From Candidatus Kryptoniota bacterium (lineage in GTDB: Bacteria > Bacteroidota > Ignavibacteria > Kryptoniales > Kryptoniaceae), in assembly GCA_938074445.1 (NCBI GenBank), contig CALJEK010000010.1:1-64000 (forward strand): a stretch of DNA of 64,000 bases. Direction: 5' to 3'. The position numbers were made by a program, and so were the translations under genes. The first letter of the stretch is position 1. Each line of letters opens with the position of its first letter. Shown here piece after piece: positions 25,357-33,635 of the stretch. Below the pieces are notes generated by a model. The model saw nothing but the letters and a program-made list of their open reading frames with translations, had not been told where the DNA came from and did no database searches.

Positions 25357-27534
25357 TCACAGATTTTCAAAAATGAAATTCGTTATCAATGTGAATAAGT
25401 GATACCGCGTGTCTCTTCCAGCAATGCTGTGATCTTTATTCGGATAAAACATTACGCTGAATTGTTTTCCCGCTTTTTGGAGTCTATCCACAAGTTGAAT
25501 CGTATTTTGCCAGTGTACGTTGTCATCAGTTGTACCGTGAATTACAAGATATTTACCCTTCAACGCATCCGCATATTTTAATACAGAGCTTTGTTCATAA
25601 CCTTCGGGGTTTAGTTCGGGAGTTTGCATATATCTTTCCGTGTAGATGGTATCATATAATCGCCATGTTGTCACTGGGGCGACTGCAACCGCTAACTTGA
25701 AAATATCTCCGAATTTGAAAAGTGTCAGGCTTGACATGTATCCCCCATAGCTCCAACCCCAAATTCCAATCCTTGCGCTGTCGACAAATTTGTATTTTTT
25801 GACAAGATAAGTTGCTGCTTCAGCTTGATCCTTTGATTCATAGTATCCAAGATTTTTATAGATCACATCCCGAAATGCTTTGCCCCTTGCGCCCGTTCCA
25901 CGCCCATCAACGCTGAAAATTATATATCCATTCTGTGCAAGATATTGATACCAGACATAGTTACCAAGGAAGGCATTTCTTACGGTTTGACTTCCAGGTC
26001 CACCATAGACATAGAAAAGTACAGGATATTTTTGGGTTGAGTCAAAATTTGTTGGCTTTATCATCCATGCATTAAGTTTTACGCCATCGCTTGTCTCAAC
26101 AGTTTCAAATGTGACCTCTCCTTTATCATAACCGTTAAGAATGTCATCTGGATTGTCAACGAGTGTTCGGACAAATTTCCCAGTGTAATCGTAAAGTTTC
26201 CATTTCGGCGGTTTTGTTATCGTCGAGTGATTATCAATATAAAATCTCCCGGAAGGGGAAAAGTCTATGTTATGCCATCCAGGTTCAGTGGTTAGTTTCT
26301 TCTTATTTAAACCTTTGAAGTCTATCACATATAAATGTCTTTCAAGTGGGGAAACCTCAGTCGATGTATAATAGATTTTCCTATTTTTTTCGTCTATAAA
26401 ACAAATTTCAGCAATTTCAAATGTCCCTTTTGTTATTTGATTTATCAGTTTTCCGTCGGTTCTGTAAAGATATAAATGAAGCCATCCATCTTTTTCGCTT
26501 GCCCAGATGAAGTGCTTGCCGTCTTTTAGAAAAGTTAGGTAATCGTGAACATCAACCCATGTATTTGATTCTTCAGTTAAGATTAAACTTTGCTCGCCGG
26601 TCTTGATGTTATAAAATACAAGTTCAAGCCTATTTTGTAATCTGTTAAGTTTCTGATAAGATAAAATGTCTTGAGTTCTTGTCCAATTGATTCTTGGGAT
26701 ATAAATATCTTCATCACCGAAGTCAATATATTTGATATTGCCGGTTTGAACCTCAACAATTCCAATTTTAACAGTTGAGTTTGGATAACCTGCATAGGGA
26801 TAGCGTTGATCGATCACATTTAAATAAGTTGGTTCGTAGTCGATAAGTTTGAAGACCGGAACCTTTGACTGATCAAGACGCCAGAAGGCGATGTATTTTG
26901 CGTCTGGCGACCATTCATAGCCATCAATTATGCTAAATTCTTCCTCGTAAACCCAATCGAAAAGTCCATTTAAAATTGTCTCGGAACCATCGAACGTAAG
27001 TTGTTTAAAATTTCCAGATGAAATTTCATAGACGAAGATGTTGTTATTTCTAACAAAACTTACAAATCTGCTATCGGGTGAAAATTTTATTATCGCTTGA
27101 GGCTCCTCTGTGTTTGTTATTTGTTTTAGGGTCTTTGTTTGAAGGTCGTAGAGATAAAAATTACCTCCGGTTTTCAACCTTCGTGCTGGTAGACTGCCGG
27201 TGAAAAGTATAAGTTTTTTGTTTGGTGAAAAGAAGTATGCGCTTACATTTTTTGAGAAATTTTGAATTTGGGAGTCGAGCTCAGCATAAGAGACAATTTT
27301 TTCCTCTTTGCCTGATTTCAGATCATATTTGTAAATTGCTATTGATTTTGAGAGCGAGTCATATTTAAGGGTTGTATATGCATCCTCGTCAGGTAGCCAT
27401 TGTTTTATCAGGGTGTTGGTTCTAAATTTAAAGGTCTTGAAGATATCTTCAAGTGTTAGTTTCTTTTGCGCAAGCGTTGGGAGTGTGAAAGTTAGAATTA
27501 AAATTGCTAAGGCTAAAAGTTTAAATTTTCTCAT
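25357..27534 (-). CDS. Dipeptidyl peptidase IV-type serine peptidase (S9B)
   Basis: About 725 residues. A signal peptide (L-L-A-L-A-I-L-I-L-T-F to L-A-Q) puts it in the periplasm or outside. The N-terminal two thirds are the beta-propeller DPPIV domain and the last 200 residues an alpha/beta hydrolase. The triad is Ser in G-W-S-Y-G-G (about 595), Asp in T-T-D-D-N-V-H (about 670) and His in K-D-H-S-I (about 702), with spacings like those of human DPP4. It cleaves X-Pro or X-Ala dipeptides from peptide N-termini. ATG at 27534 gives the better signal peptide; 27546 adds four residues. The OPT transporter at 676 could import such products, but is far away. Confidence 0.92.
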   Translation of the reverse strand: MRKFKLLALAILILTFTLPTLAQKKLTLEDIFKTFKFRTNTLIKQWLPDEDAYTTLKYDSLSKSIAIYKYDLKSGKEEKIVSYAELDSQIQNFSKNVSAYFFSPNKKLILFTGSLPARRLKTGGNFYLYDLQTKTLKQITNTEEPQAIIKFSPDSRFVSFVRNNNIFVYEISSGNFKQLTFDGSETILNGLFDWVYEEEFSIIDGYEWSPDAKYIAFWRLDQSKVPVFKLIDYEPTYLNVIDQRYPYAGYPNSTVKIGIVEVQTGNIKYIDFGDEDIYIPRINWTRTQDILSYQKLNRLQNRLELVFYNIKTGEQSLILTEESNTWVDVHDYLTFLKDGKHFIWASEKDGWLHLYLYRTDGKLINQITKGTFEIAEICFIDEKNRKIYYTSTEVSPLERHLYVIDFKGLNKKKLTTEPGWHNIDFSPSGRFYIDNHSTITKPPKWKLYDYTGKFVRTLVDNPDDILNGYDKGEVTFETVETSDGVKLNAWMIKPTNFDSTQKYPVLFYVYGGPGSQTVRNAFLGNYVWYQYLAQNGYIIFSVDGRGTGARGKAFRDVIYKNLGYYESKDQAEAATYLVKKYKFVDSARIGIWGWSYGGYMSSLTLFKFGDIFKLAVAVAPVTTWRLYDTIYTERYMQTPELNPEGYEQSSVLKYADALKGKYLVIHGTTDDNVHWQNTIQLVDRLQKAGKQFSVMFYPNKDHSIAGRDTRYHLFTLITNFIFENL

Positions 27535-27653
27535 GTCAACGGTCATTTTTGTTTTTGCTTATATAATGTTAACTCAAAATTTTGAAAAGTTCAACTACGG
27601 TTTGGGGAAATGTTTGGTCTTTGCATAGAAATCAGCGTAGAGGATAAAGTTGA

Positions 27654-27682
27654 TTGACTTTTTATTCGATTTTTGTTAAAAT
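27654..27682 (+). promoter_or_regulatory. Possible promoter of the restriction-modification operon
   Basis: TTGACT (27654-27659) and TAAAAT (27677-27682) are 17 bases apart, about 41 bases before the ATG at 27724. If real, translation cannot begin at the TTG at 27673. Confidence 0.35.
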
Positions 27683-27723
27683 CAGACGAGCGATGGAAAA
27701 GAGAAGATGAAAGAAGAATTTTT

Positions 27724-28482
27724 ATGGAAAAACTTATTGAGGCAGCTAAAAGCGAGATCCCATCTGTTGATCATATCCTTAACGAGACATGGGGTTATCT
27801 GGGGTTAAGTAGACCTTTTGTAAGGGATAACTTTGGGAGGGTATTAGTAATGTTCGATGAAAAAGCAACAGAGATATTTAGAGACTATGAAAAAAAGGCT
27901 TTAAAAAAACTCGCAGAATTTTGGCTGGGCTTGCAGAAGAGAGAAATTAGGGAAAGATTGAAGGAAATTATTGCTCAGGACGGCTGGGATAGGTTTATAG
28001 AAAAAGCAAGCGAAATTTTTGTAGAATTCGGAATTTTAGTTCAAAATTTTGAGAAGGTTTTAGGTAATATGAGAAAGGCAAGAGGCGGTAAAACTTTTGA
28101 AAAAGTAATCTTGAATCTCTTAAATTTTATAGATATTAAATGTGAAATCCCAAAAGGAAAAGCGAAAGAAGAGTTGAGGCGAGTTGATATAGTGATACCA
28201 TCTGTAGAGATTGCTATAAAAACTCCAGATAGAGCCATCTTTTTGACTTGTAAAAGAACGTTAAGGGAGAGATGGAAACAGGAAGTTCCTCAAGCCCGAT
28301 TGAATCAAAGAATTTATCTTATAACGATAGACGAAAGCCTATCCAAAAGCAAGGCTAACGAAATAAATCAGAAAGGATTGATTGCATTTGTTAGGGACGA
28401 ACTATTGGAGGACAAAACATTTCAAAGAATGCCCTGGATTAGGAAATTATCAGATTTACCTAAGGAGCTGAAAAAGATATGA
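27724..28482 (+). CDS. Type II restriction endonuclease, PD-(D/E)XK fold, EcoRII C-domain-like
   Basis: 252 residues from the ATG at 27724; a TTG at 27673 would add 17 charged residues. The C-terminal half carries a plausible PD-(D/E)XK site: a Glu in G-K-T-F-E-K-V-I, the Asp in R-R-V-D-I-V-I-P, then T-C-K-R-T-L-R-E-R-W. The last pattern (K-x-T then R-W with Q after) and the following Y-L-I-T-I-D-E-S-L-S resemble the catalytic domain of EcoRII. The EcoRII effector domain is absent. It overlaps the methyltransferase gene by 4 bases, which fits a cognate pair. The recognition site cannot be read from sequence. Confidence 0.72.
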   Translation: MEKLIEAAKSEIPSVDHILNETWGYLGLSRPFVRDNFGRVLVMFDEKATEIFRDYEKKALKKLAEFWLGLQKREIRERLKEIIAQDGWDRFIEKASEIFVEFGILVQNFEKVLGNMRKARGGKTFEKVILNLLNFIDIKCEIPKGKAKEELRRVDIVIPSVEIAIKTPDRAIFLTCKRTLRERWKQEVPQARLNQRIYLITIDESLSKSKANEINQKGLIAFVRDELLEDKTFQRMPWIRKLSDLPKELKKI

Positions 28483-29762
28483 AACAAATAACCCTATTTG
28501 AAACTGAAGAAAAAAATGTCAAAGTTAGTAAATCGTTAAAAGAGTTGCCTTTTAAGCGAGTAAGAGATGAATATTTTGATTTTAAAGATACACCAGCAAG
28601 CACTGGAATCTATGGGATACATCCTTATCCCGCTATGTTTCATTTTTTGGTTGTGAGAGAAATTATCAAAAATTTCTCTAAAGAGGGGGATTATCTTTTA
28701 GACCCATTTATGGGCTCTGGGGTAGTGGCTGGAGAGAGTTTAATTAGCGGAAGAAATTTTGTTGGCTATGACATTAATCCGTTGGCTGTGTTAATCTCAA
28801 AGGTTAGAACAACTCCCCTACAATTTAATATGCTTTTTGAAACATTGGAGCATATCTTAAAGACTTTCAGATGCCAAAAGCCAGAAGATGTAGAGTTCCC
28901 AAACGTTCATTATTGGTTTGATGAGGATGTAATAAAAAATCTATCGAAACTACGGCAAGTGGTGTTCAACATAGAGAGAAGCGAAGTGGGAGATTTCTTT
29001 AAGGTGGTATTTTCAGAAACGGTAAGGAGAGTTTCAAGAGCAAGATATGAAGAATTCAAATTGGTGAGAAGAAAAGATAATAATGTTCCCGATGTCATAA
29101 AAACCTTCAGGGAGGTATCTCTAAAAAATATTGGTCTACTTACAGATTTCTACAGTAAATTTACACCGCGCAATGTTTTCTTGAAACTTGAAGAGAGAAA
29201 CATAATGGATGGAATTCCATTAGAAGATAATTTTATCGATCTGGTGATAACTTCTCCACCTTATGGGGATTCTAAAACTACAGTTGCTTACGGGCAATTC
29301 TCGAGATTGTCCTTACGATGGTTGGGATTGGAGGAGAATGTTGATCGAGCCTCACTTGGGGCAAAGCCAAAGGACGTTCACTCTGGATTACCTTCCAACA
29401 TACTTTACAAATATATAGAAGAGATTGCAAGTAAAGATGAGAGACGAGCAAAAGAGGTATTTTCATTTTATGCGGATTTGTACGCGTGTATCCAAATCAT
29501 AGCAAAAAAAGTCAAGGAAAAAGGTTTTGTTTGTTTTGTTGTTGGCAACAGAAGGGTGAAAGGTTTTGAGCTACCGACAGATAAAATTTCTGCGGATTTC
29601 TTTGAGAGTCAAGGATTTGAACATCAAAAAACGATAGTAAGGACAATATCTAATAAGAGAATGCCAGTCAAAAATTCACCGTCTAACATCAGGGGTGAAA
29701 ATGATTTCACTATGAGATATGAATACATAGTAATTTTGAGGAAAAAGGGTAGCCTTATATAA
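28479..29762 (+). CDS. DNA methyltransferase of the type II R-M pair (amino-methylating, probably N4-cytosine)
   Basis: 427 residues. The SAM-binding motif I is D75-P-F-M-G-S-G81, followed by V-G-Y-D-I-N-P. The catalytic motif IV is T258-S-P-P-Y262-G-D. The T-S-P-P-Y form is typical of N4-cytosine enzymes, though N6-adenine cannot be excluded. Motif I precedes motif IV with about 180 residues between, room for the target-recognition region. Upstream H-P-Y-P-A-M-F-H-F is seen in related methylases. It starts within the endonuclease gene and should protect the host site. Confidence 0.85.
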   Translation: MKQITLFETEEKNVKVSKSLKELPFKRVRDEYFDFKDTPASTGIYGIHPYPAMFHFLVVREIIKNFSKEGDYLLDPFMGSGVVAGESLISGRNFVGYDINPLAVLISKVRTTPLQFNMLFETLEHILKTFRCQKPEDVEFPNVHYWFDEDVIKNLSKLRQVVFNIERSEVGDFFKVVFSETVRRVSRARYEEFKLVRRKDNNVPDVIKTFREVSLKNIGLLTDFYSKFTPRNVFLKLEERNIMDGIPLEDNFIDLVITSPPYGDSKTTVAYGQFSRLSLRWLGLEENVDRASLGAKPKDVHSGLPSNILYKYIEEIASKDERRAKEVFSFYADLYACIQIIAKKVKEKGFVCFVVGNRRVKGFELPTDKISADFFESQGFEHQKTIVRTISNKRMPVKNSPSNIRGENDFTMRYEYIVILRKKGSLI

Positions 29763-29830
29763 AAGTCTTAAGGTAAAGCGAGCGCATTGCATCGGTAATG
29801 TGTAAGTAAACGAACAGGCTATGAAGAAAT

Positions 29831-30454
29831 TTAATCCGCTTGGATTGGGGTGTAATCTTCGCAATCGAGGCGAAGTTCAATTATAGATAGTGGTTTATTG
29901 AGGAGGTTGCAATGGTGTGGGGCATTTGAATTTGGATAAGCGTTTTTTTGAAAGTAAAGGCATGAAAAGCACATTCTTTGAGCTGTAATTATACCAGCTT
30001 CATAGAATGATTCAATCAATTTTAGAATGAATTCAAGGATTATTTCCTTGTCCCTCTGATTAAAATTTTTAAGATTGTCTTTTAAAACATCAGCCCATGT
30101 TGAAAGTTGTTTTGCAATTTTTTTGCCCTTTGGGGTAAGTTTGAGAAGATATCTTCGTTTGTCGTTTATGTCTTGATGTTTTTCTACGAGATTTTTCTCT
30201 TCAAGCGAGGCGATTGCATCGCTTACGGTTGCTTTAGTGAGATTAAATTCATTGGCGATGTCCGTTGTGTAGGTTCGCGATGGCTTATTGTAAAGGAGAA
30301 AGATCAAAAATTGAATTTGAATTGGGCTTAAATTTTCATTTTTAGCGATATCCCACAGAAGGAATTTGAAAACTCTTGAAATTCTTTCAAGCCCTGCTAT
30401 AATTTTAGATTCAATGTTTTTATTTTGTTCAGTTGGGTCAAAGATTGATGGCAT
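29831..30454 (-). CDS. MarR-family transcriptional regulator with C-terminal Cys cluster
   Basis: 207 residues. Residues about 30-130 are a winged helix-turn-helix: I-Q-I-Q-F-L-I-F-L-L, the recognition-helix region N-L-T-K-A-T-V-S-D-A-I-A-S-L, then the wing D-K-R-R-Y-L-L-K-L-T-P-K-G-K. The C-terminal 50 residues are longer than in usual MarR and hold C162-x2-C165, H180/H181-C182 and C198 (L-R-L-D-C-E-D-Y). That arrangement could bind zinc or an iron-sulfur cluster. It lies downstream of the P460 gene on the same strand. A palindrome at the P460 promoter is its likely operator. Confidence 0.82.
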   Translation of the reverse strand: MPSIFDPTEQNKNIESKIIAGLERISRVFKFLLWDIAKNENLSPIQIQFLIFLLYNKPSRTYTTDIANEFNLTKATVSDAIASLEEKNLVEKHQDINDKRRYLLKLTPKGKKIAKQLSTWADVLKDNLKNFNQRDKEIILEFILKLIESFYEAGIITAQRMCFSCLYFQKNAYPNSNAPHHCNLLNKPLSIIELRLDCEDYTPIQAD

Positions 30455-30479
30455 GTTTTTTCAAGGGTTAATTTTTAAA

Positions 30480-30499
30480 GCGGGGCACAAAAGCCCCGC
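30480..30499 (-). terminator. Hairpin between the P460 and MarR genes
   Basis: GCGGGGC and GCCCCGC form a 7-base perfect stem around a 6-base loop, 19 bases beyond the P460 stop. The minus-strand tail is only TTTAAAAATT, so termination may be partial and allow read-through into the MarR gene. Confidence 0.6.
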
Positions 30500-30517
30500 C
30501 TTTTGTTTTACATTAAT

Positions 30518-31015
30518 TTACTTTCTATACTGGCTAAAAACAAAATCCGTTGCTTCCTGCGATGCATGACATGAGAAGCAATCCTGTTCAGCATTTTTCA
30601 CAACTCTTTCCTTTGTATCACCTTTAAATGCTTCAAAGCCCCATCCGCCGGTGCCTTTGAACTTCTTTGAGTCTTTATACATCACTCCAACAACTTTTCT
30701 TGCACCTTCAACATATGTGTTGTTTTCAAATTTAGCCTCAAGAAGATCAAATATAATTACAGAGCCATCGGGAAATTTTCCCGTTCTGTAGCCACGCATT
30801 GCTTTGTCGTTCGCATAGATGTGATGTATTCCACCAAACGCTTCATAAAGCGGATGCCCGGGGAGGATAAGCATCGATTTAACATGAACCCAATTTCTAT
30901 ATCCCTCAGGATAAGGAACCCCAGAGCTGGATTTTGACTGACCCGAGATATCGGTGAATACAAATAAAAACGCAACAATAAACAATGCGACTATTGGGAT
31001 TACTTTTTTAATCAT
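30518..31015 (-). CDS. Cytochrome P460 family protein
   Basis: 165 residues. An N-terminal hydrophobic segment (about 5-25) exports it to the periplasm. The body shows the P460 pattern: Y-P-E-G-Y-R-N-W near 35, H-H-I-Y-A-N near 65, G-G-W-G-F-E-A-F near 123, and the heme-binding C-F-S-C-H near 146. Family members carry a Lys-crosslinked heme and oxidise hydroxylamine or handle nitric oxide; others are merely P460-like. The gene has its own promoter overlapped by a palindromic operator. Confidence 0.85.
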   Translation of the reverse strand: MIKKVIPIVALFIVAFLFVFTDISGQSKSSSGVPYPEGYRNWVHVKSMLILPGHPLYEAFGGIHHIYANDKAMRGYRTGKFPDGSVIIFDLLEAKFENNTYVEGARKVVGVMYKDSKKFKGTGGWGFEAFKGDTKERVVKNAEQDCFSCHASQEATDFVFSQYRK

Positions 31016-31041
31016 GACAGCACCATATGTTTGTTTTTAAA

Positions 31042-31062
31042 TTTGTTAGGATTCCTAACAAA
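31042..31062. promoter_or_regulatory. 21-base perfect palindrome, likely MarR operator
   Basis: Arms TTTGTTAGGA (31042-31051) and TCCTAACAAA (31053-31062) are exact inverted copies around one central T. The TTAGG/CCTAA core is of the kind bound by MarR dimers. It begins at the end of the -10/-7 box of the P460 promoter and ends 26 bases before the P460 ATG, so a bound protein would block transcription start. Confidence 0.75.
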
Positions 31063-31089
31063 TATAATAAAACAAAATTCAAAAGTCAA
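31061..31089 (-). promoter_or_regulatory. Promoter of the cytochrome P460 gene
   Basis: On the minus strand TTGACT (31089-31084) and TATATT (31066-31061) are 17 bases apart. Read as a Bacteroidota promoter it is TTG, 20 bases, then TATATTTG, an exact TAnnTTTG. The operator palindrome overlaps its downstream edge. Confidence 0.65.
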
Positions 31090-31191
31090 GCGTTTGTGGG
31101 GTTGTTTAAATTTTTGTCGTTTAAGCGGGTTGAGATTTAACCTTGAAGTTATGAAACTTGGGCAGGTTTTGTATAAATTGGTCGGTAAAAC

Positions 31192-31220
31192 TTGACAGAG
31201 TTTTAAAAAATTGCTATTTT
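31192..31220 (+). promoter_or_regulatory. Promoter of the YgfZ/GcvT-like gene
   Basis: TTGACA (31192-31197) and TATTTT (31215-31220) are 17 bases apart. Transcription would start near 31227, just before an AAAGGT site (31233-31238) and the GTG at 31248. It argues against a longer frame that begins at 31158. Confidence 0.55.
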
Positions 31221-31247
31221 TTTAAAAAATGCAAAGGTAAAGTCTTT

Positions 31248-32357
31248 GTGAAAAGGACTCCGCTGTATGAAATACATCTTGATTTAGGCGCTGAATTTGG
31301 CTCTTATTCTGATTGGGAATTGCCGAAGCATTATGTAAATCCAGTTGATGAATACAAAGCAGCGAAAACATCAAATGTGATAATCGACAGAACGTATCTT
31401 GGAAAATTGCGAATTTTTGGGAAGGATGTGCTTGATTTTTTGAATAGAATTTCAACTAATGATTTGAGGGGGCTTTCGCCAGGGATGGGAATTGCCACAG
31501 TGCTTACCGATGAAAAAGGGAAGATGATTGAGCTATTGACCATTTATATTTTTGAATCCGAGGAGAATTATCAAGAGGTCTTTGCTTTGTTAAGTTATGA
31601 GGCATTGGAAAAGGTGAAAAGCTGGCTTAGAAAATTAATTATCATGGATGCTGTAGAATTCGAGGATGTGACTGATGATTATGCAATTATTTCTGCATAC
31701 GGCTATAATGTTCATAAAATCGTTGGGCTGGATTTTAAAGTTGACCACAAGCATTTTGCTGATATATCTAAAATGCCAGTTCATAATTTCATTCGTGGTT
31801 TTGTTTCTGAGAACGAAGTAATTTTAGCAAGGACAAATGAGTTTTTGGTTCCGGGATATAATTTGATATTTAAAAAAGATGTTGCTGTTAAGATATGGGA
31901 ATTGTTATATAAAAAGGATGTGATGCCGATTGGGCGTGAGATTTTTGAAATGTTGAGAATTGAAGCCGGTTTCCCAGCTTATGGCAAGGAAATAACACAG
32001 GATTACAATCCTCTTGAAGCGAATTTAGGTAAATATGTTAGTTTTACGAAGGGATGTTATATCGGGCAAGAGGTTTTGGCGAGAATCGATTCTTATAATA
32101 AACTGCAAAGGAAATTGGTTGGGTTTGTAATAGAAAAAGATAAGGGTAAAGGAAAGATTAAAGAAGGGGTTCGGGTATATGTTAGTGGTGAAGAAATTGG
32201 TGAGATAACAAGCTTGATTTATTCTTATGGTTTTCAAAGGTTGATCGCTCTTGGCTATGTTAAAATAAATCATGCTATTCAGGGGGAAAAGGTTGAACTT
32301 AGATATGATGGTGAAAGTTTAAGCGCAAGTGTTGTCATCCCACCGTTTTCAATTTAA
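31248..32357 (+). CDS. YgfZ/GcvT-like folate-binding protein
   Basis: 369 residues from the GTG at 31248 (K-R-T-P-L-Y-E-I-H follows, the usual GcvT/YgfZ opening). The signature K-G-C-Y-I-G-Q-E-V lies near residue 280. YgfZ uses tetrahydrofolate in iron-sulfur protein maintenance; GcvT is the aminomethyltransferase of glycine cleavage. The K-G-C-Y-x-G-Q-E motif favours YgfZ, although the length lies between the two (YgfZ about 325, GcvT about 365). No gcvH or gcvP is near, which also favours YgfZ. Confidence 0.8.
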   Translation: MKRTPLYEIHLDLGAEFGSYSDWELPKHYVNPVDEYKAAKTSNVIIDRTYLGKLRIFGKDVLDFLNRISTNDLRGLSPGMGIATVLTDEKGKMIELLTIYIFESEENYQEVFALLSYEALEKVKSWLRKLIIMDAVEFEDVTDDYAIISAYGYNVHKIVGLDFKVDHKHFADISKMPVHNFIRGFVSENEVILARTNEFLVPGYNLIFKKDVAVKIWELLYKKDVMPIGREIFEMLRIEAGFPAYGKEITQDYNPLEANLGKYVSFTKGCYIGQEVLARIDSYNKLQRKLVGFVIEKDKGKGKIKEGVRVYVSGEEIGEITSLIYSYGFQRLIALGYVKINHAIQGEKVELRYDGESLSASVVIPPFSI

Positions 32358-32382
32358 TTAAAAATAAACCAGTCATTTAAAA

Positions 32383-32862
32383 ATGGAGCAGATAACTATA
32401 AAAGGAGAGACAAAGCAAGAAATATATTCGGAGCTTTTGCCACAGATAAAATCGTTAATTGCGGATGAGCCGGATTTGATCGCAAATCTTGCTAATGTTA
32501 CATCTGCGCTGAAGCAAGCGTTTCCATCTTTTTCATGGGTTGGATTTTATTTGATGAAGGGTGATGAGCTTGTCCTTGGACCTTTTCAGGGAAAACTTGC
32601 TTGCACAAGGATAAAAGTTGGAACAGGTGTATGTGGAACTTCAGCTTTGGAGAAAAAAACCATAATTGTTCCAGATGTTGAAAAATTTCCGGGGCATATT
32701 TATTGTGATCCGGATTCTAAATCTGAGATAGTTGTCCCGATAATTAAAGATGGGAAAGTGCTCGGCGTGCTTGATGTTGACAGTTATGAGTTGAATAATT
32801 TTGACGAAGTTGACAAAGTTTATCTTGAAAAAATTGTTAGTTTGTTGATTTCAAAGTTTTAA
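32383..32862 (+). CDS. msrC: Free methionine-(R)-sulfoxide reductase (GAF domain)
   Basis: 159 residues, a single GAF domain. Reduces free methionine-R-sulfoxide with thioredoxin. The three redox cysteines are C74, C84 and C108 (L-A-C-T, G-V-C-G-T-S, I-Y-C-D-P). Their spacing of 10 and 24 is the same as in the characterised E. coli enzyme; C108 corresponds to the catalytic one. The gene sits 25 bases after ygfZ, so both may serve oxidative-damage repair. Confidence 0.9.
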   Translation: MEQITIKGETKQEIYSELLPQIKSLIADEPDLIANLANVTSALKQAFPSFSWVGFYLMKGDELVLGPFQGKLACTRIKVGTGVCGTSALEKKTIIVPDVEKFPGHIYCDPDSKSEIVVPIIKDGKVLGVLDVDSYELNNFDEVDKVYLEKIVSLLISKF

Positions 32863-32886
32863 AGTCAAAGAAAATAAGCGGTGAAA

Positions 32887-33618
32887 ATGGGAAAAAAGGT
32901 CGCTCTTGTCACTGGTTCTGGTAGGAGGTTGGGGAGACAGATTGCGATTGCGCTTGCCGAGGCAGGTTTCGATATAGTTGTGAATTATAATCGATCAAGG
33001 GATGAGGCGATGAAAACTTTGAGCAGGATAAGGGAGCTTGGAAAAGAGGCGATCGCGGTGAAAGCTGATATAACGAAAGGAGCGCAGGTAAAGAAGATGG
33101 TTGAGAAGGCAATTGAAAAATTTGGTCAAATAGATGTGCTTGTAAATAATGCAGCAATTTTCCCAAAGCCTGTTAAATTTTGGGAGATATCCGATGAACT
33201 TTGGGATTATGTGATTGATACAAACTTAAAGGGACAGTTTTTATGTTCAAGAGAGGTTGTTAAGTTTATGCTTGAGAGAAAAACGGGTAAAATAATAAAC
33301 ATCGCCTCGCTTGGCGGTTTGCAAGTTTGGACAGATCATATAGCTTATAACGTTGCAAAGGCGGGTTTGATAATGTTGACAAAAGCTATGGCTAAAGCGC
33401 TTGCGCCGTATATAACTGTGAACGCGATTGCTCCAGGCACTATAATAATTCCTGGGGAAGAATCCGGTGAAATAAAGCATATTCCTGAGCATAAAATCCC
33501 ATTGAAAAGATATGGGAAGCCTTCTGATATAACTGAAATAGTTGTATTTCTTGCTACTAAGGGAGATTACATAACAGGTCAGGTCATTCCAGTTGATGGT
33601 GGAAGGTCAATTTTATAA
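32887..33618 (+). CDS. Short-chain dehydrogenase/reductase, pteridine reductase-like
   Basis: 243 residues from the ATG at 32887 (GTG at 32881 is an alternative). A classical SDR: nucleotide-binding T9-G-S-G-R-R-L-G16, N-N-A-A at 87-90, and catalytic S141, Y154 and K158. The first motif fits T-G-x3-R-x-G, the form typical of pteridine reductase PTR1 and FolM rather than the common T-G-x3-G-x-G. It could reduce a pterin or dihydrofolate, which would suit a neighbour that binds folate. Substrate is inferred. Confidence 0.78.
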   Translation: MGKKVALVTGSGRRLGRQIAIALAEAGFDIVVNYNRSRDEAMKTLSRIRELGKEAIAVKADITKGAQVKKMVEKAIEKFGQIDVLVNNAAIFPKPVKFWEISDELWDYVIDTNLKGQFLCSREVVKFMLERKTGKIINIASLGGLQVWTDHIAYNVAKAGLIMLTKAMAKALAPYITVNAIAPGTIIIPGEESGEIKHIPEHKIPLKRYGKPSDITEIVVFLATKGDYITGQVIPVDGGRSIL

Positions 33619-33635
33619 ACAAAACTTAATTCGAT

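Noticed and set aside
25348-25360. Palindrome GTGATTTAATCAC between the convergent lipoprotein and peptidase genes as a two-way terminator
   Set aside because: The stem has only six A/T-rich pairs and no T run; it overlaps the end of the lipoprotein gene and is probably chance.
29857-29875. Hairpin CTTCGC/GCGAAG near the MarR 3' end as a terminator
   Set aside because: It lies inside the coding region, is short and has no T run on either side.
31158-31247. N-terminal extension of the YgfZ/GcvT-like protein from 31158
   Set aside because: The added residues do not resemble the family, and a TTGACA/TATTTT promoter lies inside; the GTG at 31248 fits the usual protein start.
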